Below are positions 32,899 to 42,603 of a stretch of 64,000 nucleotides of DNA, in pieces (the first letter of the stretch is position 1; each line of letters begins with the position of its first letter). The stretch lies in assembly GCA_003049485.1 (NCBI GenBank), contig PYST01000019.1, positions 62,001-126,000 of the forward strand. The letters run 5' to 3'. This stretch comes from Ophioceras dolichostomum (lineage: Eukaryota > Ascomycota > Sordariomycetes > Magnaporthales > Ophioceraceae). The notes beneath the pieces are model-generated. The model was not told the DNA's origin. It ran no database searches and saw only the letters and a list, made by a program, of their open reading frames with translations. A program made the position numbers and the translations under genes.

Positions 32899-35880
32899 GA
32901 TGCGTGATTGGTGAAGATGTTGTCGTTTTGCTTTTATGCTTCCTCTGCCTCAACGCCTCTCTCACTGCAAGTCTCAGAACTGTACAACGGGGGAGCAGGG
33001 AGCAGCACAAAGCAAGAAAAAGAGAATGTGAGACAACTAGAAATCGGGCCCCAGGGCAACAACAATCTTCAAGACGATGAGGCGGGGTCGTTATGTCCTG
33101 CTATCGAGTCGAGACCATGATCGCTGATCACGGGCTGGAGGATGTCAAGGTCGGTTGTAGGTGGGTGTAGGTATTACACGACAACCGTGTAAGTCGTATA
33201 CTTCGTACTCTGCTGGGTAGGTATGCTGTCTGCAAATAGGATCTGATCGGACGACGCTTCCGCCACGGGTGATGAGATGCGTGTGAAAGAAAGAAAGAAA
33301 AAAAATGTGTCAAACCAACAGCATGAACGAGAACCAGCCAGCCGGGAACTCTTTGAGAACTTTCTTCAGGGAAGGCAGGCAGCATGGGGGTATATCAAAG
33401 ATAGGATCAGTGCATGCGTGTGGGTGCGGAGGCGGGAAAAGAATAGCAACAAGGCCCGGTCGGTCATCTCGACAATCTGGTCTAGCATCCCATCCCACAG
33501 CAGCACTTGACTTGCGTCGATCAGCTTGCCCTTGCAAGTTGACGGGTACCACCAACCACAGCAGCGCACGCAGCTCGCGAGAGACACGATAGAGCCTTGT
33601 ATGGCAGGTACCAGACATAGTTCGGTCAGTGGGCGGGCAGGCGGACAGGCGGGACAGGCGGGCTGTCTTGTCAAACACACGCCCGCCAAGGCCACGCCCT
33701 CCACTTAGTTTTACTGCTTGAGGGTATTTTTAAGCGCTATGGGACAGGGCCGGAGGGTACGTACTGTGGTAGAAAAAAGAAAAGGAAAAAAAAGTCTCTC
33801 ATCATCACCCCTCACTCTCGAGACCGACCCTCGGCTCCTCTCGTCTGCATCGTGCTTCTGTCCATCGACTGGAGGAGTTCAGGGGAGGGGACGATGGGGC
33901 CTTTTGCGGCATGGTGTTTAATTGGTCGTAATTGGCAAGCAAAGGGAGGTATCCCGAAATAGATTGCCCTGGAGGGGTCGGCTCCCGCCAATCACAGCGA
34001 CCATCACCATGCATCTAGACGCCGGCCAGAGAAATCCCTGGCAGGTCCAGACACCGCTAGAGAATTTATGCTTGTCCATCTTCGCTTGGCAGACCGATAG
34101 GGACACAGAGTGACCCCTCCTTCTGTTTCCCGCGCTGTAACCCCACTCGTCGCCCGCCGCCCAATTTTCTTACTTCTTTTCTTTTTCTACCCAACCACCT
34201 CTCAGTGCTCTCACTTGGTGGCTCACCTGGTGCTACCGTATTGTATGTATTCCGTCTGGTGGTCCTACGGCATGGTGTCAGGCCCCTCCCGCCCCTGTAT
34301 GCGTGAGCTGTCGATATCTCCCAAAATGGTTTTTCGCCGGCCGGGCCTTCTGTGCTGCCCGCTGCACCTGTGCCTCTATCGGTGTTCTTGTTCTTCTTCC
34401 ACGCCGTGGGGATGCTGCGAGTGCCTGCCATGCTATCAGGCTATGCGACCCTGAACTCATCCTGCGAACTCTCAAGCTTGTCTTCCGATTGCACGTCCGA
34501 CTGGACAGTATGCAGCGTTATGGACCTCCTCCATGCTTGCGTCTGTCCCTCACCCTCCTCCGCACGGAATACTCAATTACTCCAGCGAAAAAGGTAAATG
34601 CGAACAGCTGCCGGCCGATGAGCGAAAAGTGGCCTGACTTTCGAGACGGCACAAGCTGCACTGATCTGGATGGAAACGGGATGTTGCAGCTTCGGGTCTT
34701 GGCTCAGACTCTCAACCTAGCGAGTCACGGGAATTTTTCTTTCGTAGGCGCTCTGAACGACATTGAAAACAAAAAACTGCCGCCATCGATTCTTCAAACT
34801 ACATACCCTCGGATTTCGTCAACCCCTTCTTACACAAATTATCTCAGCTTTGCCCTACGAATCTCCGATGCTGGATGTATTTTCTGGCCAATGGCATCGA
34901 ATTATCATGATACCGCAGGAGCCGGTCATACGCGGCAATGTGCTGGGGTTCGGCGCGTCTACCGACCATGGTAGGTAACGTAGGTAGGTAGGTAGGTAGG
35001 TACCTAGGTTCGTGTAAGTCATTGTCACGGATCGCCACAGCAGAATCGGCAGCGGCGGGCGGGCCGGCGGCAATAGTAAACGAAGAAGATCCCTGAACCT
35101 GGGAGTTAATCCTTTGGCTGGATCTTGATCGGACTGTTGTGTAGCACGGAGCGATTCGCAAAAGCGATGAAGATCATTTACTGGAGGTAGTGTCAACGTT
35201 CAGCTCGCTCGTCGATTGCCTTACGTGTAATCGTAGCCGCCCTGTCGCCGAGGACTAGTTCGGCCGGCATTTGGATCTTGGTGCTCGCGCGTAATTGGGT
35301 ATTCTTGCGAGCCTCCTTCGACAAAGCCGGAGATGACGTTGAAACCAAATCCTCGTGGCGGCGGCGCTGGTCTCATACACATCTATTGTCGGGTATGTAG
35401 CTTTTCTAAGTTTTTGAATGTTTCCCAAAACTGGACCGGAAGCCTTCGAACCCGATGACTTCAAGAATATTGGTAGGACGGGAGGGGCACATTCGTCGCT
35501 CACATCAAATATTGATAGCTATAAGCTGTTCTCGTGGTCATCCTCTTGACGTGCTTATGTGGCCGAGTGACACACGTGTAGGTAGATGTCAAAACTGGAG
35601 GGTAAGGTCAGCAGCATCGGAGGGGTGCAGTTGGAACACGGACACCACGAGGTCTAATCCCAGCCGTTGAGCTGCCTTGGCCGAGCAGTCAGTCCGCAAC
35701 CACGGGACCGACATTTCCATTTTATCTAATACCAGGTTTAAATATTCCCCATCCATATTCCGTGTGTCGAAAAGAGTAAATTCGGCAGCACATCCGGCCA
35801 CCAACACCTGCAAGACATGCAGCAACACTGAGCCTGGGTTGGGGCTGTTGCTTCTGATGCTCATACGGTAGGTTTGGTCG
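32899..35880. other. 3-kb intergenic region
   Basis: No gene supported. The promoter of the Q-rich protein gene should lie at 32.9-33.9 kb. A GAAA-type run lies at about 33286-33305. A TAGGTA repeat lies at 34971-35009. The longest frame (34303-34974) begins at GTG rather than ATG and resembles no family I recognise. Confidence 0.4.
34971..35009. repeat. TAGG/GTAGGTA microsatellite
   Basis: Near-perfect tetranucleotide array of TAGG units ending in the palindromic TACCTAGG. This is the longest example of a motif that recurs in intergenic DNA and introns of this window. Confidence 0.85.
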
Positions 35881-36872
35881 TCAGTAATCCGCCTCACCAT
35901 CACTACCCACCTCCTCGTGCTCCTCGCCCTGCCTGAACACGACCCTCTCCATCAGCTGCAGGGTCTTCCTGACAGGCAGCCCGATGACGTTGTCGAAGTT
36001 GCCCTCCACCCTCTCGACCAGGACCAGGCCTCCGAGCCCCTGCACCGCGTACCCGCCGGCTTTATCCGCCCCTTCCCTGGTGCGCACGTAGCTGCGGATC
36101 ACGTCGTCGGGGAGGCCATCCGACTCCTGCGCGAAGTACACCTTGGTCTCCTCGACGTGCGCCGCCATCTCATAGCCCGGGTGCGACGCGTCCGCCTTCG
36201 GCGCCAGCACGCACACGGCCGTCACGACGCGGTGCACGCGCGTGTCGCGCAGGTGCGTCAGCATCGCAACGTGGTCGGACTCCGAGCGCGGCTTCTCCAG
36301 CACGCGGCCGTCGCGCGTGACGATCACCGTGTCGGCCGCGATGACTAGTTCCGGGTCCGCCGGGGGTGGGTCGGCAGAAGAGGAGGAGGAGACCATGGCT
36401 GACTGCGCCTCGATCGCGGTGGCGTACACGTCGAGGCACTTCTGCCGCGCCGTCGCGGCCACGTAGTCGAAGGGCTCGAGCTCTGTCTTGGAGAGGTTCT
36501 CCGGCTTGCGCGAGGGCATGATCTCCAGGTTCGTGAGCCCGACCTGTTGTTATTTTGTGTGCGCCACCCATCGAAGGGACAGCAGCTGCGATTTTAGCCT
36601 CGGCGCTGACGATGACGTCGCATGCGGACGGTGGTGGGGGCAGGCCGCGTAGTGGTCTGTGATGGACGACGCACTTGGGCGAGGAGGGCTTTCCTCCGTG
36701 GTGACGCGGAGGCGAGGATCGCTCGTCTTGACTTTAGGTATGTGATGATTGGGAGCTCAAAAGGTGCCGTCCCGGGCCGGGCTGGCGCGCTCTGCCGGAG
36801 TTTCATTCCATGCTCGGCGGCGGAAGCAACGTATGTCGGCGGTGGATCTGACGGGACTGATATCTCCTCCAT
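35881..36872 (-). CDS. Maf-family nucleotide pyrophosphatase
   Basis: Maf/HAM1-like nucleoside triphosphate pyrophosphatase; family members hydrolyse non-canonical or modified NTPs to NMP plus PPi. Exons: 36675-36872 and 35881-36543; the intron at 36544-36674 has donor GTGCGT and acceptor CAG, phase 0. The product is 286 aa. Residues about 47-66 have the substrate-loop signature RAILASASPRRKALLAQ, continuing VGLTNLEIMPSRKPENLSK. Further motifs are FDYVAATARQKCLDVYA, VIAADTVIVTRDGRVLEKP (catalytic Asp) and KAGGYAVQGLGGLVLVERVE with GNFDNVIGLPV. The first 45 residues are a non-conserved extension. The frame is open upstream to 36983, but Met at 36872 is preferred as the shorter conserved start. 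Some insertions make it longer than bacterial Maf (about 200 aa). Confidence 0.9.
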
Positions 36873-37379
36873 TGTTCGAGACCGTACGTACGCGCAATCC
36901 CAATTGTGTTGTGTATCCGGATATTCCGGTCTCTGTGAGGAATGGGGATCGTCAGCTTCAAATGTGATGACGACAGGGCACATTCACTCAAACGAGGGGT
37001 TGCTGTGGCTGGTCACATCTACGGCTGAGCTGTTGTGGCTATCTCGAAAAATACCTGCGAGGCGTCCCAAGAGTTTGGGCCGGCTTATCTCTTATCACTG
37101 GGTCCAGCGCTCATATGTGCATGTCACATGCTCGAATCCGGAGCCTAAACCGTCGGATTGCTCAACACCAGTCATCACCACCACCAGCCTTTCATGAAAA
37201 ATCTGTAGGGAAACGTTACCAAGGAAGGCGCGTCGCCTGAGACACGCATGACCGTTTTACCACACTCCCTATTTACCTTCGGGGTAGATGGTTCATGCTA
37301 GACCGGAGCGGAGGGCATTCAAGATCGACCTGCGCAACGGGGCGGTCCGAGGCTCATCAACCCGCAACCTTTCTTAGCC
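36873..37379. other. Divergent promoter region, Maf and bHLH genes
   Basis: About 500 bp between divergent starts. No perfect E-box or TGASTCA was noticed. Confidence 0.35.
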
Positions 37380-37929
37380 ATGTCTTCTCCGCACAAATCC
37401 TCCTCCCCTTCGGCAGAGCCCGGGCCCACGGCGGCGGCAGGGCAGCAGGGCAATGGGGCGGACGAGAAGCCCCGCCTTACCGAAGAGGAGAAGAAGCAGA
37501 ATCATATCGCCTCAGGTACGCATCCTGTTCTTTGACTCACGTGCTCACGTGGTATCCATGTCCGTGGGAGGAATTGTGACTAACACGGCGCTCACCCGCT
37601 CATCAACTTGCAGAGCAAAAGCGCAGGCAGGCCATAAGGGAGGGCTTTGATCGCCTGACCGAGCTCGTTCCTGGTCTTGAAGGCCAAGGTAGATCAGAGG
37701 GTATCGTTCTCAAGAGAACTGTGGACTTCATGCGCCAACAGATCGAGGAGCGCCGGAAGCTGGTCCAAGCTATCGAGGCGAGGGGTGGACATGTTGACGA
37801 GACACTGAAGAGGTAAAATGAGGAGAGCTCAGATCCCTGAGAATCAAAGTCTTTTACTGTCACTAACCGTAGCATGCTCTCAGGCCACTCCTGCAGAGTA
37901 TGAATAACCAGGACAAAGGGCGCGGATGA
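37380..37929 (+). CDS. bHLH transcription factor, INO4-like
   Basis: Small nuclear basic helix-loop-helix protein. Exons: 37380-37515, 37614-37812 and 37884-37929, giving 126 aa. Introns have donors GTACGC and GTAAAA, a CACTAAC branch in intron 2 and CAG acceptors. The basic region and helix 1 (EEEKKQNHIASEQKRRQAIR, EGFDRLTELVPGL) contain the H-E-R type contact residues (H, E, R) expected for CANNTG binding. Loop and helix 2 are EGQGRSEGIVLKRTVDFMRQ. The rest is a short Ser/Pro/Gly N-terminus and a 15-residue tail (PLLQSMNNQDKGRG) that exists only if intron 2 is spliced; retention gives TAA immediately after LKR. Yeast Ino4 pairs with Ino2 on phospholipid genes; whether this orthologue does so here is inferred. 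Intron 1 carries two CACGTG boxes. Confidence 0.87.
37533..37551 (+). promoter_or_regulatory. Two CACGTG E-boxes plus TGACTCA in bHLH intron 1
   Basis: CACGTG at 37538-37543 and 37546-37551, 8 bp start to start. TGACTCA at 37533-37539 overlaps the first. All lie in the first intron of the bHLH gene, shortly after the donor. CACGTG is the palindromic class-B bHLH site, so autoregulation or a downstream promoter element is possible. Confidence 0.45.
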
Positions 37930-38347
37930 GCGTCGCGCTCCGTCCTGATCGGGCATTAAAATTAGGCAGCACCGTCGGGCTATTCAGGTGGTGCGCGAAC
38001 CCGCTGTGACGGATCGGATCCTGAATCTAAGAGGAAACACCGCACTCGCACGCCTACCGCTTTCTTAACGCCTTTCGCAGATCAAGATCGCGATTCAGAA
38101 CATCCGTTACGCGAAACATGAACGCCTTATCATGCTGAACACACGCGACCAATCCTTTCACTAAGGACGGTCAGCGCCGGTTCAAATCCACTGCCATCAG
38201 CGCCGCGGTGTCCACGAGGACTCGGTAATTTGGCATGTAATAGGGCCCCAAGAATGGCCCCAACCTGCATTTATGAAGCGGGGAGGGTACGGGGAGGGTG
38301 AAGGGGCCTAGATAGAGAGATGGTGGCTGTAGAACCGCTTTAATTAC
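37930..38347. other. Convergent 3' flanks, no gene seen
   Basis: About 420 bp between the convergent bHLH and threonyl-tRNA synthetase genes. A GGTTCAAATCC word at 38179-38189 looks like a tRNA T-loop, but no cloverleaf could be folded around it. Confidence 0.4.
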
Positions 38348-40012
38348 TCATTGGTGATTCTCTACCAATTCCTCGAGCACTTCCAGCAGAGCTGTAGGCT
38401 TGAGCTTTACCATCCGCTTGCTGGATGACGCAGTTGCCAAATGCTCTCTGAGCGCGGTAGAAGCCGGTTCATCATCCCCGAGCGACGCGATGGGAATCCC
38501 GCCGAAGTCAACGGGGATGACGGCGGAGCCAGCCTCGGCCTCAGCCTCGGTAGGGCCAATGGTGACAATTACTCCGTAGCCCTTCATCTTCGCCTCCCTG
38601 ATCTTCAGATTCACGGTCCGCTTGCTGTAGTCCGTGTCCACGACCAGCTTGGAGGCTGCTGCGGGCCCTTTCCTGCTACCATTGCGCAAGACATCCCGGA
38701 TCTCGTCCGCCTTCGCGATCACGTGGGGCGGGTCCTTGACCGTGATGATCATCACTTGACGGGGGTTCAGCCAGAACGGCCACTTGCCGTTGTAGTGCTC
38801 TATGAGGAGGGCCATCAGCCGCTCTACGGAGCCGAGGACGGCGCGGTGGATCATGACGGGCCTTTCCGTAACCGGCGCTGGCGCCGGCGAGGCGGCCTCG
38901 GTCTGCTGCTGCGGAGGCGTCGGCGCGTCGTACTCCAGTTCGAACCTCTTGGGCAGCTGGAAATCCAGCTGGATCGTCGCCGTCTGGTGCTCCTTGCCGT
39001 CGGAGTCTCGTAGGATGATATCGATCTTGGGGCCGTAGAAGGCGCCATCGCCCGGGTTCTCAGACCACGCATCGCCCGCCGTCCTTGAGAGGACCTTCCT
39101 CAGCGCATCCTCAGCGTGGTCCCACTCCGAGAGCTCGCCCATGTACTCTCCGGGGCGGGTGGACAGGACGAGCCTGCAGGGCCCCAGCTGAAGAACTTTG
39201 TACACCTTGTCCACGAATTCCAAAGTCTGCCTTATCTCCTCCTCGATCTGGCTCGGCAGGCAGAAAATGTGGCCATCATCCTGATGGAAGCGGCGCACCC
39301 GCGTCAGGCCGCTAAGCGAGCCGGACGTCTCGTTGCGATGCAGAGGGCTGAAGTCGGCGTAACGGATGGGCAGGTCCCGGTAACTGCGCTTCTGCGCCGC
39401 ATATATGAGGCAGTGGCCCGGACAGTTCATGGGCTTCAGACCGTACTCGTCATCCTCATTTTGGGTTTGGCCAGATGATGATGACGTCGACGACGCATCA
39501 TCCACAGCACGGGCCGGCGACGTGCTCGTTACTGTAAACATATCCTCCGCATAGTTCTCGAGGTGGCCCGACTTCGCCCACAGCGCCTTTTTGTATATTG
39601 TTGGTGTTATGACCTCTTCGAAGCCATAGTGTACGTACTGCTGGCGCAGGAACTCGACGAGGCGGTTGAAGACCCGGGCGCCATTGGGGAGGAGGATTGG
39701 ACAGCCTGGGCTGTATATCGACGTCGTGAAGAGCTCTTGTTTTGTGCCTAAGATTCTGTGATCGGGAGCGTCTGAATTGGAGGTGGCAGTCGTGGGGTGT
39801 TTCGCGGAGTCGGCGGCTTTGGTGGTCGGGAGGGCGACTGATGATTCTGACGAACAGAGTCGCCTGGGGATCGCTAGGGATTGTTGTTGTTGCTGTGCGA
39901 AACAGCTTAATAAGGGGCGCGAGTAGCCAATCCTCGAAAGAGGCAGCGGGGACGCTCGAGTTAAACTTATACCGAGCATCCCGCTGTGAATTAGAGGCCA
40001 GCCAAGGAGCAA
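38348..40012 (-). CDS. Threonyl-tRNA synthetase, mitochondrial (MST1-like)
   Basis: Class II aminoacyl-tRNA synthetase charging mitochondrial tRNA-Thr. Intronless, 554 aa, lacking the N-terminal TGS/editing domains of the cytosolic enzyme, as yeast Mst1 does. Residues 1-55 form an Arg/Ser/Leu-rich, acid-poor presequence; the start could be Met1 or Met12 (MLGISLTRASPLPL). The catalytic core includes VFNRLVEFLRQQYVHYGFEE (motif 1 region), YGLKPMNCPGHCLIYAAQ with the zinc Cys, motif 2 (LPIRYADFSPLHRNETSGSL, RVRRFHQDDGHIFC), AFYGPKIDI and motif 3 (HRAVLGSVERLMALLIEHYN). The anticodon-binding domain follows (WPFWLNPRQVMIITV to TALLEVLEELVEN). A Ser/Asp insert lies between motif 1 and MNCPGH, and a Pro/Gln/Ala insert before motif 3; both are low complexity. 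Confidence 0.94.
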   Translation of the reverse strand: MLLGWPLIHSGMLGISLTRASPLPLSRIGYSRPLLSCFAQQQQQSLAIPRRLCSSESSVALPTTKAADSAKHPTTATSNSDAPDHRILGTKQELFTTSIYSPGCPILLPNGARVFNRLVEFLRQQYVHYGFEEVITPTIYKKALWAKSGHLENYAEDMFTVTSTSPARAVDDASSTSSSSGQTQNEDDEYGLKPMNCPGHCLIYAAQKRSYRDLPIRYADFSPLHRNETSGSLSGLTRVRRFHQDDGHIFCLPSQIEEEIRQTLEFVDKVYKVLQLGPCRLVLSTRPGEYMGELSEWDHAEDALRKVLSRTAGDAWSENPGDGAFYGPKIDIILRDSDGKEHQTATIQLDFQLPKRFELEYDAPTPPQQQTEAASPAPAPVTERPVMIHRAVLGSVERLMALLIEHYNGKWPFWLNPRQVMIITVKDPPHVIAKADEIRDVLRNGSRKGPAAASKLVVDTDYSKRTVNLKIREAKMKGYGVIVTIGPTEAEAEAGSAVIPVDFGGIPIASLGDDEPASTALREHLATASSSKRMVKLKPTALLEVLEELVENHQ

Positions 40013-40872
40013 GGCGTCAGTGGTTGCCTAGAGGATAGAGGAGTCATCACGAGTTGAGAGGTCAAGTGAGACGCCATTATCTGTCGCGCATCTCGCACCT
40101 TTTTGAGGTCGGCAAGCTTTTTTTCCAGAAGCGGAATGGTTCGGGACCTGAGCTGGGCGGACTGATGCAGGGGTCCAGCACGTTTATGACTGGGGTGTCT
40201 GCTGATGCACACTGTTTCGCACAGTGCCACCACACGTGCCTCTTGTCAGCAGTCACAGTGAGAACAGTGATGAACGTCATCCGCCGTTGTACCTTTCCAG
40301 CCACCCGATGCCCCATCCCGGCCGGCCGGAGTCGCGGGAACGCGACCTACTACATCATCATCTCCATTCATCAGCCTTGCTGCCCAAACATCCATTCACA
40401 TTCTTCGCTGATAGGAACAAGTGCGACAGCACAAACTGGCCCATCTGTGGGCGCTCGTCGCTCTATGGTAACCTTCACGCTGAAGTGTATTGCTGTTCTT
40501 GTCGAAATATCGTGACTCATCGTTGATTTGCGAACGAACGACGCTGCGCCGATTCCTCACCTCCGAGAGAGAAAAAGGCGTCCACATTGCTTCTGCCTTC
40601 GGCGAATATTCGCCACATCACCAGCATCCCAGCCAAGACTTTCAAACCCAACTTTATAAAATTAATAACAGCCTACCACCCACCCTACTTCCTACCACCA
40701 ACAACTAATCGCCAACTTTAACCTTTTTATTGTTCTATTGCCATCCGATCTCACGTATCGCACATCGGAGCTTCCTTACGACAGACGGGTCCTCGCCTGT
40801 TTGGCTAGTCCAGATCGTCGGCTCCAGCTCTGTCTTGAGTCTGCTCTCCTACGATCCGGCACCGGCACCGCC
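40013..40872. other. Divergent promoter/leader region
   Basis: 860 bp between the divergent synthetase and the membrane coiled-coil protein. It contains a TGACTCA at 40513-40519. The frame of the downstream gene is open upstream to 40738, but no in-frame ATG precedes 40873 there. Confidence 0.4.
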
Positions 40873-42603
40873 ATGTCTTCTTCGAGGAGGCAGGAGGTCC
40901 CCATCGAGAGCTCATGGCGCATGGTCGAGGGTGAACACGACAGCTTCGACACATCCATCGTCCAGGACGAAGAAGACATCATCCTCTCCAGCGACCCCTC
41001 ACAGTTCTCATCGGGATCCCAGGGCCAGATCAGCATCGGCAACTCTCAGGACGACAGCATCCAGGCTTTCCTAAACAGGGCAGAGGACGAGCAGGTCATC
41101 TTGAGGACGCCATTCCAGCCCTCGGTGCCATCCTCAGTTAGGCACGCCTCCAGAGAGCACGGTCGCTCACCGGACCCGGAGTTCGTCATGCCAACCGTTG
41201 AGATCGAAAGCCCCCGTCGAACTACGAGGTCGTCGGGGGCCGCGCATGCTATTCCGCAGAAGATGTTCCTGCGCCAGAGACAGCCCTTGAGCGACTTGAG
41301 TCCACGAAAGCGGACGACTCGCGCGGGTGCTCGAGGCGTTTCTGGTGGGGAAGGTCGCGCACCGGGAATCGGCGAACGGCTCGCCGCCTCGCTACCGGCT
41401 GCTGCCTACGACGTGGCTGCCTGGCTCTTCGGCGTCCTTGGCTTGGCGTTTCGGTACGCGCAGAAGCCTCTCGCGCTGCTGCTCGCCATCTATCTGTTCT
41501 TTGGCGGCCTAATCATCGCCCAGAACATGGCGACCAAGTCGATCTCGACGTCGCTATCTCCGATCTGCCGAATACCCGGCGTGTCCTTCCTGAACCTCCC
41601 GTTCTGCCCGGACATCATCCCGGCGGGCGGCGGGGACGCCCCCAACGCTTCAGGAAGGAGGCCGGTCGAGTTCACGGGTCTCATAGACATCCAAAATCGC
41701 TTCGAGGAGGTTTTAGAGAAGAGCGCCCGAGGAGTCTCCCTGCCAATGGAGATGAAGCGCTCAGAGGCCTCTATCCGAGACCTCCGAACGATGGTGCGGT
41801 ACAGCAATCTCCAGAGCAAGGACGAGCTCGTGCTCGAGTTCGACGGGTTCGTCGAAACGGCCCGGGTGGCGTCGAACGACCTGCAAAAGTTCAACACCCA
41901 CGTCGGCTCGGCCGTCGATTCCGTCATCAGCATCAACCGCTGGACGTCGCGCTACATCGACGGGCTGGCTGTCGACCGAGAGTCGCAGGGACTGCTCACG
42001 GACTTTACGAACTGGGCGTTCGCGCCATTCCAACCGGCCGTCTTCTCCGAGCGGATCCTGCTGGACAAGTACGTCGAGCACACGGCGCTGGTGTCGGACA
42101 AGATCGGGAACCTGATCATCGAAGCGCAGGGCGTGCTGCGCACGCTGTCCAAAGCGGAGGACCACCTAGGGATCATCTACGACTTCGTGACGCGCACACA
42201 GAAGACTGTGCAGTCGCGCAAGGACGACATCCTCTGGACGCTGTGGACGCTGGTCGGCGCCAACACGAGGCGGCTGAACAGCCTGAACGGGCAGCTTCAG
42301 CTGCTGCGCACAGTCGACGCGCAACGCAACACCGCGGTGCAGCAGGTGTCGGAGCTCATCGTCGAGCTGGAGAAGATCCAGGCCGGGCTGGGGGACCTGC
42401 GCGACCGCGTGGCCGAGCCCGAGATCGTGCGCAGCAGCGGCCGCACCGACATACCCCTCAGCGTGCACATCGAGACGATCAACCGCGGCGTCGAGAGGTT
42501 GGACCTCGCGAGGAGGCGGATCCGGGCTATCGAGGACGATAGGATCAGGCAGGTCCTGGCGAGGGGTAGCCAGGAAGAGGCTCAGATGATCGAGTCCGTG
42601 TAG
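40873..42603 (+). CDS. Single-span membrane protein with coiled coil, unknown
   Basis: Intronless, 576 aa; no family name that I can give with confidence. Start chosen at MSSSRRQEVPIESSWRMVEG, the first ATG in a frame that is open earlier. Residues 1-160 are polar and Ser/Asp/Arg-rich with many SP/TP sites and basic motifs (PRKRTTRAGAR). A hydrophobic region follows at about 177-220: AAYDVAAWLFGVLGLAFRYA, then LALLLAIYLFFGGLIIAQNM, giving one or two membrane spans. The 340-residue C-terminus is helical with heptad-like spacing (IDIQNRFEEVLEKSARGVSL, DLQKFNTHVGSAVDSVISIN, LVSDKIGNLIIEAQGVLRTL), typical of a lumenal or cytosolic coiled-coil bundle. The architecture (phospho-rich N-terminus, TM, long helices) would suit a nuclear-envelope or ER tether; that is inference only. 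Confidence 0.72.
   Translation: MSSSRRQEVPIESSWRMVEGEHDSFDTSIVQDEEDIILSSDPSQFSSGSQGQISIGNSQDDSIQAFLNRAEDEQVILRTPFQPSVPSSVRHASREHGRSPDPEFVMPTVEIESPRRTTRSSGAAHAIPQKMFLRQRQPLSDLSPRKRTTRAGARGVSGGEGRAPGIGERLAASLPAAAYDVAAWLFGVLGLAFRYAQKPLALLLAIYLFFGGLIIAQNMATKSISTSLSPICRIPGVSFLNLPFCPDIIPAGGGDAPNASGRRPVEFTGLIDIQNRFEEVLEKSARGVSLPMEMKRSEASIRDLRTMVRYSNLQSKDELVLEFDGFVETARVASNDLQKFNTHVGSAVDSVISINRWTSRYIDGLAVDRESQGLLTDFTNWAFAPFQPAVFSERILLDKYVEHTALVSDKIGNLIIEAQGVLRTLSKAEDHLGIIYDFVTRTQKTVQSRKDDILWTLWTLVGANTRRLNSLNGQLQLLRTVDAQRNTAVQQVSELIVELEKIQAGLGDLRDRVAEPEIVRSSGRTDIPLSVHIETINRGVERLDLARRRIRAIEDDRIRQVLARGSQEEAQMIESV

Noticed and set aside
34303..34974. 223-codon frame in the 3-kb gap
   Set aside because: Begins at GTG, contains no domain, shows no codon bias and ends next to a microsatellite.
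35589..35903. 104-codon minus-strand frame overlapping the Maf 3' end
   Set aside because: Overlaps a confident gene and has no recognisable features.
38179..38195. GGTTCAAATCC tRNA T-loop word
   Set aside because: Flanking bases do not pair as a T-stem and no cloverleaf forms around it.
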